DNA of 64,000 nt from the NCBI GenBank assembly GCA_037039925.1, contig JAXRKP010000244.1, positions 70,001-134,000 on the forward strand, given 5' to 3'. Numbering within the stretch: the first letter of the stretch is position 1; each line of letters opens with the position of its first letter. Under the pieces are notes generated by a model. It did not search any database and had not been told where the DNA came from. It saw nothing but the letters and a program-made list of their open reading frames with translations. The stretch is from Doris montereyensis. Taxonomy: Eukaryota; Mollusca; Gastropoda; Nudibranchia; Dorididae. Position numbers and translations under genes: made by a program. Of this stretch, positions 1 through 12,089 are shown in pieces.

Positions 1-32
1 CGATACCTTGCCTCTGGACCGCCGATTCCCCT
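1..32 (-). mobile_element. SINE family C, head fragment cut by the window edge
   Basis: Read on the minus strand, these bases resemble the tRNA-like head of the SINE copies at 47050 and 60850 (shared GGTCCA...AAGGTATcG pattern). Only the first part of the element is inside the window, so the call rests on about 30 bases. Confidence 0.35.
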
Positions 33-180
33 TGTAAATAAGTTTATCAGCTGTGGCTGGGAGTTAGAATTTGTAACAGACTAGCGTCTTCAACGTGATA
101 ATAGGATATCATGGTACATCCATTTCGCTTTATGGAAGTCGCTTTTTTAAAACAACAACATGCCAGTTCTATAGGCCCTG

Positions 181-447
181 CATAGGCAGCCAAACTTGGA
201 ATCATGAGGTCCTGACTCAATTCCTAGCAAAAGATATGTCCGACGTTGTGTTCCTTGAGAAACACACTAAACATGCATTTTCCCTTTCCCCCACTTGGCC
301 CAGGTGCAAATGGGTACAAGCACTAGATTTGGGAGCAAATACCAGACTAGCATCCTGTCTAAGAGGTGATGATAATAATGACCTTTTCCACTCCTTATTA
401 CAGAAATCGATAAGCTCCAGCTCTTTGGGCCGTAATGACCTTGAAAG
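181..447 (+). mobile_element. SINE family A copy
   Basis: Dispersed tRNA-derived repeat found about ten times in this window. The recognisable order is a tRNA-like head (GGCAGCCAAACTTGGAATCATGAGGTC), then TCCGACGTTGTGTTCCTT, then CCCAGGTGCAAATGGGTACAAGCACTAG, then a 3' part with the motif CTCCAGCTCTTTGGGCC. This copy is diverged, and the box B-like region (normally GGGTTCGAATCC in other copies) has decayed to GACTCAATTCC. Open frames here are by-products of the repeat. Confidence 0.7.
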
Positions 448-636
448 AACTTTTTTTTTCTTTACGCTATAGGCCCTATGTGTTTTCTGGAATTATATTC
501 AGTCTGAATTACGGAGATTGCTTATAATATCCATAAATAAAATCTGTAGAGTTTATAATATAGCCATTCTGTTGAACAAGCGTGTCTTCTTTTGCTGTTG
601 GTTATGAGAGCGAAAAGCGCTATAAAAGAATACTTT

Positions 637-1045
<409 letters not shown>

Positions 1046-1082
1046 TGAGATTATAACTTTTCTGTTATTTCTTTACCACAGA

Positions 1083-1277
1083 ATGAAAGAAGTAGATGCA
1101 CTGTTCAAGAAATGGGACAAATCTGGCGACTCAAAGCTCAGCAAGGAGGAAATCAGAGCAGCAGCTGCGAATTACAGAGACGACACGATCGAGAGAATTT
1201 GCAAATCGGCTGATACCGATGGCGATGGATTTATCAGCGTGGCCGAGTTCAAAAAGGAACTTTTCGGAAAGGCATAA
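1083..1277 (+). CDS. Two-EF-hand calcium-binding protein, terminal exon (64 residues from the first Met)
   Basis: The frame encodes 64 residues with two canonical EF-hand loops: DKSGDSKLSKEE at about residues 12-23 and DTDGDGFISVAE at about 44-55. Both have Asp at position 1, Ser/Asp at 3 and 5, and Glu at 12, so both should bind calcium. Helices flank the loops, as expected of a calmodulin-type pair. A good acceptor (TTTCTTTACCACAG) ends at 1081, two bases before the ATG, so this is probably the last exon of a longer small calcium-binding protein whose first exon is further left or outside the window. Alternatively the Met is the true start, since a TATAAAAG sequence occurs at about 621. The family member and target are not recognisable. 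Coding-like codon use contrasts with the adjacent microsatellite. Confidence 0.75.
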   Translation: MKEVDALFKKWDKSGDSKLSKEEIRAAAANYRDDTIERICKSADTDGDGFISVAEFKKELFGKA

Positions 1278-1659
1278 ACTTCTTCCTCTCAATTTTACAC
1301 TTTCTCACCTCCCCACAATATTGAAATCTGAAAGGATAAGTATTTATTTATTTATTTTTGTATATTATGCTTTTCCATCTTTTAGCTCTTATCATCCATG
1401 AGGCGTTTAGATCATATTTCCAATCTGTCCCATGATGCATTGCGAGACTTTCCAGATCGGTGGTAACCTGAACGCCCGTATTACCCGGGCGCTCAGGTGG
1501 TAACTCTTTTGCGTGGCTGTTTTTTACTACTTGAAGAAAATCCCTGACATGCATAATATTTTAATCTAACCTGTTTTTTTCTTTAAGTTTTTCAAAGCAG
1601 AATAGAGGAAAATAAGGAAACGTGTATCACAGTGTCCACACAGTGCTACCGTAAACACT

Positions 1660-2065
1660 CGTAAGTGTAGTAATTGCATCCGTAGAAAGGCGTTGTAGTG
1701 AAACCGTGTAGTGGTGTGAGCTTGTACTCACAACCGACTGACACTGGTTTGAATCCCATGGCTGGCACAGGTGGCGTTTTCTTTCACTACGTTCTACTCT
1801 TAGGAAAGCTAATTCACTCCACGTTCCTCATTTGACTCAGATGTGAATGAGTACCCAGCTATAAGTAGAGACAGATTTTGTCATAGTGTCCGTACGAAGC
1901 GCCCAACAGGCTGCTGTACGGTATGCTCCCCAGGGAGTTGAGAAGGACTTTGTATGAAATGGCCTGCTGGTAAGGGGGGCGGGCGGGGGATACATGATGT
2001 ACAGTCGGTGAGCCTGCACGTGTGCGGGAATACGGACTATAAATCTATCTTTATCTTTAATATTA
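1660..2065 (+). mobile_element. SINE family B copy
   Basis: About 400 bp that aligns along its length with 53355-53740. Shared blocks are a tRNA-like head with box B TGGTTTGAATCCCATGGC, then CTCATTTGACTCAG.TGTGA.TGA, a GATGT.CAGTC block and the tail ATCTTTATCTTTA. The head-box B-tail order fits a tRNA-derived SINE transcribed by RNA polymerase III. Confidence 0.7.
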
Positions 2066-2397
2066 AAAAAAGAAAGAGAAATGACAAAAAAGAATAAAAT
2101 GTTTGCGTCTTCTCACAAGATTGAACGTACGAATATTTTGGAAGCACAATGCGAACATTTTCAAAGGCTTACGGTATACTGTGATTTTTATAAGGCGTGT
2201 GGTAGAAGTCATCTCGAAAACAAATCACAACAAATTTTTCAGCTTTGTTTCATTGAATTTGAATGTTGATACAAAGAACCAATGCCACGGCAGGGTGTTT
2301 TTTCTGCTTTCAACCTTCCATCGTTTTGCTTTAGACTTTAGAGGTCTTTCATTCTTTTCTCTGTTTTAAAGTATTTCATGTAAAAATGCAATGGCGT

Positions 2398-2540
2398 AAC
2401 AGTTCTCCTAGTGAAGAGGAATATAATATAAATCAGTTATTGTATTCCTTGTTATCACTTGAAACAGTTCTCATAGTGAAAAGGAATATAAATCAGATAT
2501 CTATTTCTTTTTTATCACTTGAAACAGTTCTCCTAATAAC
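2398..2540 (+). repeat. Imperfect tandem repeat, about 68 bp, two copies and a bit
   Basis: ACAGTTCTCCTAGTGAAGAG and its downstream sequence recur after about 68 bp (ACAGTTCTCATAGTGAAAAG), and a third partial unit begins near 2525. TTATCACTTGAA precedes each repeat start. Confidence 0.7.
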
Positions 2541-3644
2541 ATATAATAATACGTATTTGTGTCTTGACATTAAACTTTTTATTTGTTATGAATAAACTTC
2601 AGCGCCGCTAATTCTTTGTATGGTTTGAAAATCAGTCGTGTGTGAGTATGGGGTCTTTGAGTCTACCGTGTAAATAAACATAGGTGTGCACTCATTGAAA
2701 TAGACGTACAAACAAAGAGAAGCCCGTACTCAGATCTACATAAATATCTTCGTTGATTGGACCTGAACATGTCAACGAAAACGTTCCGCCATTTCCTTAG
2801 CTCTAAAGTCTCAACCCTGTGGAAAATTAAAAAACTAGGACCGGACCACGTTTGAATCATTTGTTTACGTTCGTGCTCAATCGACTATTGTAGGCTAACA
2901 CCAATGAGTAGACTAGTCTGGCTAGTGGATATTATGGGCCTCTTAATTTTTCACTAATCGGCTTTGTCTACATTTACACATAAAATTTCTTGTACGTTCC
3001 TTACTGGCTGATCGTGACATTGTTTACGGTCAATCAGCCTGCCCTGAGATCACCGCCATGGTGGACAGGGTTTACTTCAAAGAAACAAACAACCAGCCTG
3101 TGTCCTACTGTTACAATTAGGACGTACACGCGGTGAGCGCTGTGAGTGGTGTGGAAAGACACAGACGCTAAACACTAAACACCAGCAACGGCGACAACTG
3201 CACATTATGTAATCTAGATCTTCGACAGCTACACCCCACACTCACCAAACGCCCACCAATCACCAGTTTCGATCTCGACAGCTAGCCCTGCTCAAGATGA
3301 AGGTCAAATCGACACACCACGCCATCATCTCTCCACTTGCCAGCCCTTATGGCATTGCAGAAGCCTGTGCAGACACAAAACAAAATGAAAAACAAAAACA
3401 ATGCTAATGTTATCCAGCATAGCAAAAAAACGCGATTACATCCATTGACCTAAAGGGCTTCCATCAGATATTACAAATGTCAAGTCCCACTGGGGAACAT
3501 CTCCAGTCCCATACTATATAAATCTATCAACAAATGTAATATTGATGAAGGTTAATCGACAAGACCTGATTAATATTCCTTACGACAGCAGAGCTCTTTG
3601 AAATGAAAGCAAGCGGCCTATGCAATATCTAAATCTACATGAAA

Positions 3645-3832
3645 AAACTTTTCCAAGTGTGGGTCTTACCCTTCCCGGGTCAAGACCCCCCCCCCTCCTC
3701 ACCATCTATAGTAGGCCAAACATATTACACAGTCCTATCAACTTTTCCAAGTATGGATCAAGACCCCCCCCCCCTCCTCCTCACCATCTTTAGTAGGCCA
3801 AAAAAAATATTACACAATCCTATCAATCAGTA
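3645..3832 (+). repeat. Imperfect tandem duplication, about 95 bp, with poly-C runs
   Basis: CTTTTCCAAGT, a C run, CACCATCT.TAGTAGGCCAA and ATTACACA.TCCTATCAA occur twice in the same order. Each unit has a run of nine or more C, which is a likely site of assembly length error. Confidence 0.75.
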
Positions 3833-4244
3833 TCAGAAGTAGCGATGGGTGAAAGACAAGGACTCGACAACACAAAATAGAGGATCCGAATACATCGCAT
3901 GAATACCAATTTCCGCCTAAATCATCTACCTTGACCACTACAATATCCGTAAGAAACATTACTACAAAGAAATACGAACAGTAACACCAATTCGCAAGTG
4001 ACAAGGTGATCTTCAGCTAAGATGCTCGCTTTGCAAGCACTGCAAAGGTCCAGTGCTCAAGTCTGGGTGCAAATAAGCAAACAATTAAAGTGGCTTGTTT
4101 GAGGTTTAATTGGTTTCTTGGGGCGGAGAGGGGTTGTTTCTTGTGGGGTTTTTTGTTGCTGTTTTGTTTTACAGGGGTTGGGGTGGGGGGTTTCCTCTGA
4201 CTTTAGATAAGCTGTGTGTGATAGTACTGATACCTTTGTTTGTT

Positions 4245-4420
4245 CGTTTGTTTCATTGAAACTGACCTCCTCCACCATTTGCGGTGATGTCACTGTCGGG
4301 AAAAATTAAGAACAAACAGCAAGATGACAGATTAGGCAAAGAGTAAAGAGTGGAAGGAAAGAAGTAGGACCTACCAGTAACCCCCGCCAACCAGTGTGGT
4401 ACCAAGTGTGGTACCAAGTC
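4245..4420 (-). mobile_element. Short dispersed element E
   Basis: Shares with 18283-18415 and 61226-61380 the ordered blocks TCCACCATT.GCG.TGAT, AACAGCAAGATGA.AGAT, GGAAAG and TAGGACCTACCAG. Plus-strand copies occur at 49737, 52375, 52900 and 55130. Its length of about 130-170 bp and its nested insertion at 61 kb mark it as mobile. The class (SINE remnant or MITE) is unresolved. Confidence 0.6.
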
Positions 4421-4612
4421 CTATCAATGATGAGTAACACAAATTCTAAAGTCCTAATTACATGTACTGGTACTGGTACTGGTACATACGTTGTGTACCC
4501 CTTGGCACACACACAACTGCCATGTGGACAAACTTCAAAAGTTCCAACAAATCAAGAAATCAATAATTAATAGTGTATGTGAATGAACCAAAGGCACGTA
4601 CAAACAGAGTAG

Positions 4613-4880
4613 TTAGGCTGCCAAACTTTTGATCATGAGGTCCTGGTTTCCAATCCTAGCAAAGCTAGCTTTGCCGCTGTGTTCCTTGGGAAGGGCACTT
4701 CACACGCATTTCCCCCACTCGATACAGGTGCCCATGGGCATAAGAACTAGGTTGGGAATATACACTTGTATCAGACTGGCGTCCTGTCCAGGAGATGATT
4801 ATTATCACTTGTTTCACTTCACGCTATAGAAACTGAGGTAAGCCCAGGCTCTATGGGCCATATAAACCTTGCCGAAACTT
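4613..4880 (+). mobile_element. SINE family A copy
   Basis: Full-length-looking copy: TAGGCTGCCAAACTTTTGATCATGAGGTC head, a box B relic (GGTTTCCAATCC), GTGTTCCTTGGGAAGGGCAC, a TGGGCATAAGAACTAG block, GTCCTGTCCAGGAGATGAT, and a 3' end CCAGGCTCTATGGGCC. Confidence 0.8.
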
Positions 4881-5532
4881 TGAAGAAACACACAAACAAG
4901 CAAGCAAACAAGAAAATACCAAATCAATGCTACCAACACATCTTTTAATGAGTTACCAAAATCAATGACATGTTATGTGTAAATGTACTGATCCTTATCA
5001 TTCATATTAACTATTAGTCACGAGCCTTTCAAGTCACACCCAAAGTCAGATTTACACTGGCCAGGAACAGTCACTGCTAGACTGACATTTTCTTTTATTA
5101 TTTGGGGTTCTTTAAAGAGTTTTATTGTCTCACCAAATGTATACAATTTACACAACGCTGCCAACCCCATGAACAGAAAAAGTTTGAGATTGCCTGCCAA
5201 AAATTGGAAGATTTGGAAGAAAAAAAAAAAAGTGAACAATTTGACATTGCTAACAAAAATTAATGTGGACAGGAGAAAACAAATATAAAAAGCTCAAAGA
5301 GTAAATCTTACCAAAACAAAAGGTGAACAATCTTGAAACAAAGTGTACAAACCCCTTTTTTATTTGTCGCTGGCAACGTTATTTAATATAATATGATAGA
5401 TATAATGTACATTTATTTATGTCTATAAAATAATAAGCATTAATCGATACATTTCAACTGTGTTCGCTTTATCTCAATCTAACTATGAACTAAAAAAGGA
5501 ACAAAGGGGTCAAGACAAGGAGAAGACCAACA

Positions 5533-5641
5533 CTAATAAGAGCCTGAGTGGCAATTTTCATGAATATTCATGAGAAACAACTGGCTGTCTAGTGTCTGAT
5601 CTCCTACGACGAGATTGTTCAGGGCATCAAAACATTTCAAC
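5533..5641 (-). CDS. Candidate terminal exon of an unidentified minus-strand gene
   Basis: A good acceptor (CTCTGTGTGTTTCCAG) is followed by a frame of 35 codons ending in TAG, with a protein-like composition (CFDALNNLVVGDQTLD... then HENCHSGSY at the end). About 230 bp upstream a strong donor GTGAGT at 5871-5870 ends a short frame reading EKDFSEFEDL. Its phase joins correctly, giving an acidic amphipathic run FEDLLKCFDALNN. The acceptor of that upstream piece is weak (ACACTGAG), and I could not find further exons. No family recognised. It could be chance. Confidence 0.3.
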
Positions 5642-6833
5642 CTGGAAACACACAGAGATTCATGATAAAACAATTTCAATTATATGTAACATAATCATAA
5701 AAAAGACATTTTCAAATGGTTTCAATAAAATGTAGGGCATACGTATAAAATGTAATATGTTTCTGCAATACTGACAACTTATTATCCGTCCTTCAATGAC
5801 TTTCTGATATTTATTTTTCTCCAAGACATAAAAAATAATGTAGAGAGCTAAAGGTTCGGATGAAGACTCACAAGTCCTCGAATTCACTAAAATCCTTCTC
5901 AGTGTAAAATCATAGTATTGAAAGAACAAATTGATGATAAATCTCTTTACAAGATTTACAGATTAAAAAGCAGAAAAGAAAGAGAACAAAAACAGACGGC
6001 AAGGCAGCCCACTTTGATCGAAATAGCACTATGATAAAAGTAAATTTAGAATCAGCTGAACGGGTGGTATTGTTTTGTTGCTCTTAAATTAATTACAGCA
6101 AAATCAGAAAGACACATTTTATTTTACAATGCTTACTCTCATGGGGCTAAAATTTGAAAACAAAACAAAGATGATGATGTTACCATAATATTTACAAAAC
6201 ATTCTATAAACATGTGGTACACTTACAAAGAAAAGATGTTCATCCCTTAAACAAATGTCACATCTGTACACTTAAAGAGAAAACATTTTGATTATATGAA
6301 AAGGTCCCATTTGTACATTCACAAATTTGTACATGAACATGAATATGAAGAGCATTTTAACTGAATGAAAGTGTGACTATTTGTATAATTACCACACAAT
6401 GTCTTGTTCATATGAAAGTAACACATTTATACACCACAATCGAAATTTATTGTGACTATATGACAAAGGGGGAAAAAAGTCACTCATTTGTTAACGCAGT
6501 AAATGAAATTGAGTTGGACCCCATGGGATTCTGTTTTGAGCTTGATACACTTTGGGCGACCAGCCTTGATAAATGCAAATCCACCAGTCACAAATCATCT
6601 AAACAATAACATGCTTAAAAACAAATTGCAATACCCGTGTGTATTGTACAATAAAACCTCTAAGTGGAGTGGGTAGGGGAATGGAAGGGGGTGAACAGGT
6701 GCTTTCTATCTACCTTAATTTAAATGTTGCTTTTTGGTCTCAAACCATTCAATCATACATATGCTCTCTTTGAGTACTGATCAAAGAAATGAGTGCCTAT
6801 ATTAGTATGACCTCTAGCTCAGGACGCAACAGA

Positions 6834-7125
6834 GGCGCGGTAGCTCAGTCAGTAGAGTATCTGACTATCACTCAGGAGGGCCGAATTCGATTCCCAGTTG
6901 AAGCAGATTTTTCTGGCCCTCCTGTCGACTCAGCAGGGAAATGGGTAGCTAGGTATGCTCAGATTCGACCAAAGCAAAGGCAGCATCGAAAGCAATGGCA
7001 AGCTGTCACATTTTACCGTATGCCTAGAAAAAGCAAGCCTCTACCCAGTAATTATGGTATGCTCAACTCTGAATGGGGGACTTACTATGTCGCAATGTTA
7101 TAAACAATGCATTACTGATGATGAT
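6834..7125 (+). mobile_element. tRNA-derived SINE, family D
   Basis: Starts with a tRNA-like head: box A GGTAGCTCAGTCAGTAGAG and box B GAATTCGATTCCC spaced as in tRNAs. A tRNA-unrelated body of about 220 bp follows, ending in a GATGATGATGA run. It cannot be a functional tRNA gene because the acceptor stem does not pair and the sequence runs on into the body. Single copy in this window. Confidence 0.75.
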
Positions 7126-7464
7126 GAATACACCGGGAAGAGTTTCTTATGCTATGCTTCAACAAAGTCTTTGATGGGATGTTTTGATTTCACTTTGTTT
7201 TCTCTAACATCGGCGTGAATAGTATAATCATCTTTAGTGTTTTCAAAACAAATTTAATGAGACAAGCACAGCCGCATGTTGATTCAAATAGTTTGTAGAT
7301 CAGGTGCTACGATCTTCAAAACGCAACAAGTAAATGACTAAGGTGGTGAAAAATCAAATTGTTTCCAGTTCACTCTATGGATGGTTTATAAAAGAATGCT
7401 AAATTACTATACAACTATAAAAGTAAAAGTTTGGAGTTTATCCCGATGTCTATGCGTAAAGAAG

Positions 7465-7640
7465 AAAAAATGACCAGACGTTGCCTTTCTCCTCCCAGAC
7501 AGGACGCTAGACTTGCAGAATTTATCCCCCAACTAAAGCTGTTACACATTTGCACCTGGATCAAGTGGGGAAATGCGATGTAAGTGTCTTTCTCAAAGAA
7601 CACAATACTGAACGAAGCATTGCCAGGATGTGAACTAAGT
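7465..7640 (-). mobile_element. SINE family A, truncated copy
   Basis: Carries CACATTTGCACCTGG.TCAAGTGGGGAAA and GTCTTTCTCAAAGAACACAAT in the family order, read on the minus strand. It starts at the TCCCAGACAGGACGCTAG block and fades before the tRNA-like head. Confidence 0.6.
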
Positions 7641-9246
7641 GTCTCATAAAACCTAATCAATAAGCTGATGATGCCCCTTTAAAAAATATGGGACATTTTA
7701 CGACTTTGCGTGTCCTCCTTAGGCAGGGCCCATGCAAATCTTCTCTGTATCCTTACAATTGTAGTAAATGTACTGCTTCATAGGATGTGATTTTTTTCCC
7801 CTCTAAATCTAAGGACAAGTTTCAATTGTTCAGAACACCCGAACACCATATAAAATGAAAGATCATGGAACATGCATACAACTTATTATAAAAACAAGAT
7901 TCCCTCGTGTTTATACCAGCAATGTTGCATTTCTCAATTATTCCTCATAAACAGACAAACAAATAAAGTAATATAAGAGTATACTAGCCAGGTTATGTAA
8001 ATGAAATAAAGTTAAAATTTAAACGCAATCATGGACAATTGACAATACAAAGCACATTCAAAGTTTAGCTATAAAAGAACAAATCTGAAATCCAAACTTA
8101 ACAGATTCAAAACAGCTTTTCAAATTCTAATATTCAGGAAAAATGTTCTATTTTCAGCATGATTACGTTTTCGTAACACAGCAAATAATAAAAACAGAAA
8201 TGCAAGGAACAGAAAAAGGTTATAAAAGAGAGATTTATTTAAGATCGTGCATTCACAAAATATGGATAAGCAAGATACCATTGGATAAAAAATACTTGAC
8301 CAAGGAAAGACAAATTTCCAGACTTTACAGACACAAATATTCAGACAGAATTTTGTTAAACTATGAAACATTTGGTGAGAAAAAACTTTATGGTGTTGTA
8401 CACACAAAAATTCACTTCAAAATCCATCCACCAGACCAACTTATAATTTGAACACAATGAAGACTAGAAGAGGAAAAAAAATTAAATTACTAAGAAGAAT
8501 GTGTAAGACATTTGTATAACATACTTTTTAAAAATATATCTGGGTCTTAGGAGTTAATTTGATTTAGTCAGTATATTTTACATCTTGAATTAAACATTAA
8601 GATTCTGTTTAATGTTGTTCTATTTAAAACCCTTTTCACACTATTAATCATATACAAGTGTTAATGAAATAGATATGTCAAAGAGTGAATGTTGATAAGA
8701 TTTTATACAGAAGAAGATACCAAAGCGTCATTAGCTGTTAACTTAAAAACACTGTACAAATTCACTTCATCTATATCCTAAAACTTTAAACGAAGGTAGA
8801 AATATAAGCATCTCTCACCAATAATACATCCACAGTTAGGCGTTTTAGATAGACTACATACATTTTTGTTCTGAGAGATGTGATGACGTCTTAATGAGGC
8901 TACAGATTTTATTTTTAAAATATTTAAATACCGGCCTTGAGAGAAAAACTTTGTACTAAGGGAGAGAACACTTACGTTACAAGTATGTACATGCTATAAT
9001 GTACTGTTACTTAAAAGTTAATAAAGAAAACAGTAAACCAGCAAATAAACATAAACTACATGTAATTGGTTTTCATATCCTTGTGTGACAGCAGACCATT
9101 ACAAAGCTAGTGTAACATAAGGTTAAAACAAAAAAAAAAGTATTAGACACTTTGGACAAAGCCTATGTAGCTTCGACATTGATTTTAATACACGTGTAAA
9201 ATCTGTTAGTGGGGTTTCAAAAGGCGTGTTTACTCTTTTAAAAATA

Positions 9247-9276
9247 ATATATACATATATATATATATATATATTT
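9247..9276. repeat. Short (TA)n run
   Basis: About 30 bp of nearly pure TA dinucleotides in AT-rich DNA. Confidence 0.8.
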
Positions 9277-11897
9277 ACTACATTAAAAGAGCATGAAGAC
9301 ATAAATGCATGTTAAAAAATAACAAAATAGCTCCTTATGTTAATAATGACCCTAAAAATATTAAACAAAGAGAAAATAATCATTTAATGCATTTAACATG
9401 TTTATGTGTACAAAAATTCATTTCAAAATAAATAATCAAAAAATGTTAAAACATGAGAGAAAAATTTTGTTTTTTTAATCTTCATGGCAATGGGCAAAGA
9501 ATACTTGATGAAGTGTCCATGTGTAAAAAGGCAAATAAGAATTCCCTGTCCCCGTGAGCAAAATGAACAAATCGAATGAGCCTGGTTGAGTACCCAAATA
9601 TCAATGAAAGTAAATGATCAAAAGAACAAAAGAGGATATCACAGCTGCCTAGTCTCTTCAGAATTTCACAATACACAGCTGCCAACCTTTTCAAATAGAA
9701 ATACAAACACTGACTGCGCAAACTAATTCTAGTTTGCATGACGGCCTAATATATTTCAGTAAACATTGATAATTAAAATTGAATTAACCCCTTTCAGGTA
9801 AATTGAAAATAACATAAAAATTTGTCGATTGCTGGCCATTCTGGCGAAATGCAACAGTAATTTAGCAAACTCAGAATGGCGTCTTCAGACTCTCACCCCA
9901 ATATCTGAATCTTTGCCGTGGATTTCTTTACAAAACATCTGTCAACTCTCGTATACATACTTTTCAAGGTAAATACAGACTTACGAACTCAAAGCCAAAA
10001 GAAACGTATTGGTTGGCAGCTATGACAACATGATTCATGCCGTGAGAAATAGGACGAAGGGTAAACTGTATTTGAGACCTTTGGAGGGCATAAACATGAA
10101 ACACTGTTTTGCGAGTCCTTTGAGTGCCTGGCTAGTGGCAACAACAGGTCTTCAAAAGCACATTTGTAAAAAATATTTATAAAAAAAACAAGAAAAAGCC
10201 TTGCCACACTCATTTCACAAATTATTTAGCTTTTAAGACTATCGTTATTAGGGGGGGAACACACCCAGTAGTCTACATAATATATCATACAAATAGGATT
10301 TCCATGAAAAGACCCAAGTCAGACATGATATTGGTTTGATAAGCTGCCCTTGGTTGATGAAACAGTAAAGACAAAGCATTCCAACGGCATGAAAAACACA
10401 TGCAAGCAAAGACAGAGCATTCGAACAGCATGAAAAACATAAAATAATCAAAAGATTCCTATAGCAATTTTTCCTCATTTAAATTTTCTTTTTGCAATGG
10501 TTTAACACTCCCTATCAAATCATTTTGATAAAAAAAAAAAAAAAAAGTGATGAATAGTTCCTTATTTGCTCTTTCAACAGTATTCATCCTGTTTTTAAAA
10601 CTTTCAAAACTGATTTTTTATAACAGTGCTTACAAAACAGTAACAATAAAACAATTCATAGATATGTCTGTTTGAGTAACATGTTAAATTATTCTCACAC
10701 ATTCTAAATTTCTCATTTATTTATTTGGACTTGGATATACATTGTTTTCTTCATTACCAACTCATCATCTAGTAATTATGTCTACAAACAGTTTCATCTC
10801 TCTAAATGAATTACATTGTTATGGGTAGAAGAAAGAATTATCTTTCTAAAAACAAATTGTTATGTGTACAATTTTACCTTCTTAAATCACATAATACCAT
10901 ACACAATTTTACCTTCCTAAATTACATTCTCTTTACTAATAATTTTACTTGTCTAAATTACGTTGTTCTGTATAGAAACATTTTTACCTTCCTATGCTAC
11001 TTTGCTGCCTCTCAAAGCAATTTGTTATTAGGCCACAATGTCCAGCCTTTAAAAAATATTGCCTTGCTTGTATACCAACACTTAATGTCTTTACAGTACG
11101 ATTATGGTAAGACGTTAACAAAAGAGTATATTTTACCATTAGACATGCCCTCTTTTCGGTCAATGATATCAATCTTTCTATTGACTGGCAAGAATATCAT
11201 TCTCATTCACATACTAAAGACAAGACAATCCTGTTACTAGTATGAGACAGAAGAAAAAAAGATGCTGATTTGGCACCAAAATTTAAGAAACGCATATTTT
11301 AATTCACAATGTATTACTTGGGGAAAGAAAAACAAAACAATCAAAATTTAATACTTCAGAAAATCGGCAATGCTGAAGGCAAGTAAAATAGACAGATGTT
11401 TTCTGTGCAATTAAAAAAGATTACAAAAGAATTACAGTATTAGGGTAGATGGATAGCAGGATTCAATATACTCATTAATAGCTCTGAAGATAAAAATAGC
11501 AGACAGCATGGCATATAGCAAATAGAAGCCTAGAGCACCTAATGACATGCCTTTCATCAGAAATGAAGCTAAAAAGCAGCAACGATTTTAAAACAACGAC
11601 AATTACATTCATCCCAAACCCTCGAGACGTAATCAAAGAGTTACAAAGATGTATCATAGAGAAAAATATGAAGTGAACTACATCTAAAACACAACTTCAC
11701 AACCTCAACATTTTACATAGAACGAAGAGAGTTTAAATACACAATTCATCATTATCACCGGTGTTATCAGAATCTCACAATTTCATAAAAATAGATTTTA
11801 TTACAAATCTACGATGTCATACGTGGGACTTCAGCAGTCTAGTGACACACGTCTCCTATCTCAGACTGTGAGGATAAGAAGGATTTGAAATCTAGTT

Positions 11898-12089
11898 TCA
11901 TAAAGTCGTACGCAATGATTCTTTTGAAACACTACTGGACAAGTTATTTCTCATTTTCCCAAGGTACACTTCAGAAGGTGATCTTGTACGTGTATCATCT
12001 GTTTCATTTGCCACTACTACAGGGTCAGGGATGAGCTGTGACGCTCTAAGGGGCATCAAAGCCTTAAAACAACTCAGCTTTGTAATCAT
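11898..12089 (-). CDS. Candidate small minus-strand reading frame or terminal exon
   Basis: A 63-codon frame ending in TGA whose second half is unusually protein-like for this AT-rich stretch (DPVVVANETDDTRTRSP then SEVYLGKM). Possible acceptors lie near its start (GTTTTAAG, GATTACAAAG) but none has a clear pyrimidine tract. No domain, signal peptide or homologue recognised. It lies 1.9 kb beyond the RETREG stop codon, so it could also be chance coding potential within a long 3' UTR. Confidence 0.2.
   Translation of the reverse strand: MITKLSCFKALMPLRASQLIPDPVVVANETDDTRTRSPSEVYLGKMRNNLSSSVSKESLRTTL

Noticed and set aside
6834..6900. A tRNA gene
   Set aside because: Box A and box B are present, but the acceptor stem does not pair and the sequence continues into a SINE body.
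8143..8451. A 102-codon open frame on the plus strand
   Set aside because: An equally long frame overlaps on the other strand. The DNA is AT-rich and no domain or splice context is visible.
10806..11240. A 144-codon open frame
   Set aside because: It lies in AT-rich DNA with degenerate 38-40-bp repeats (ATTTTACCTTC.TAAAT). The peptide is low-complexity Asn/Leu/Tyr/Phe.
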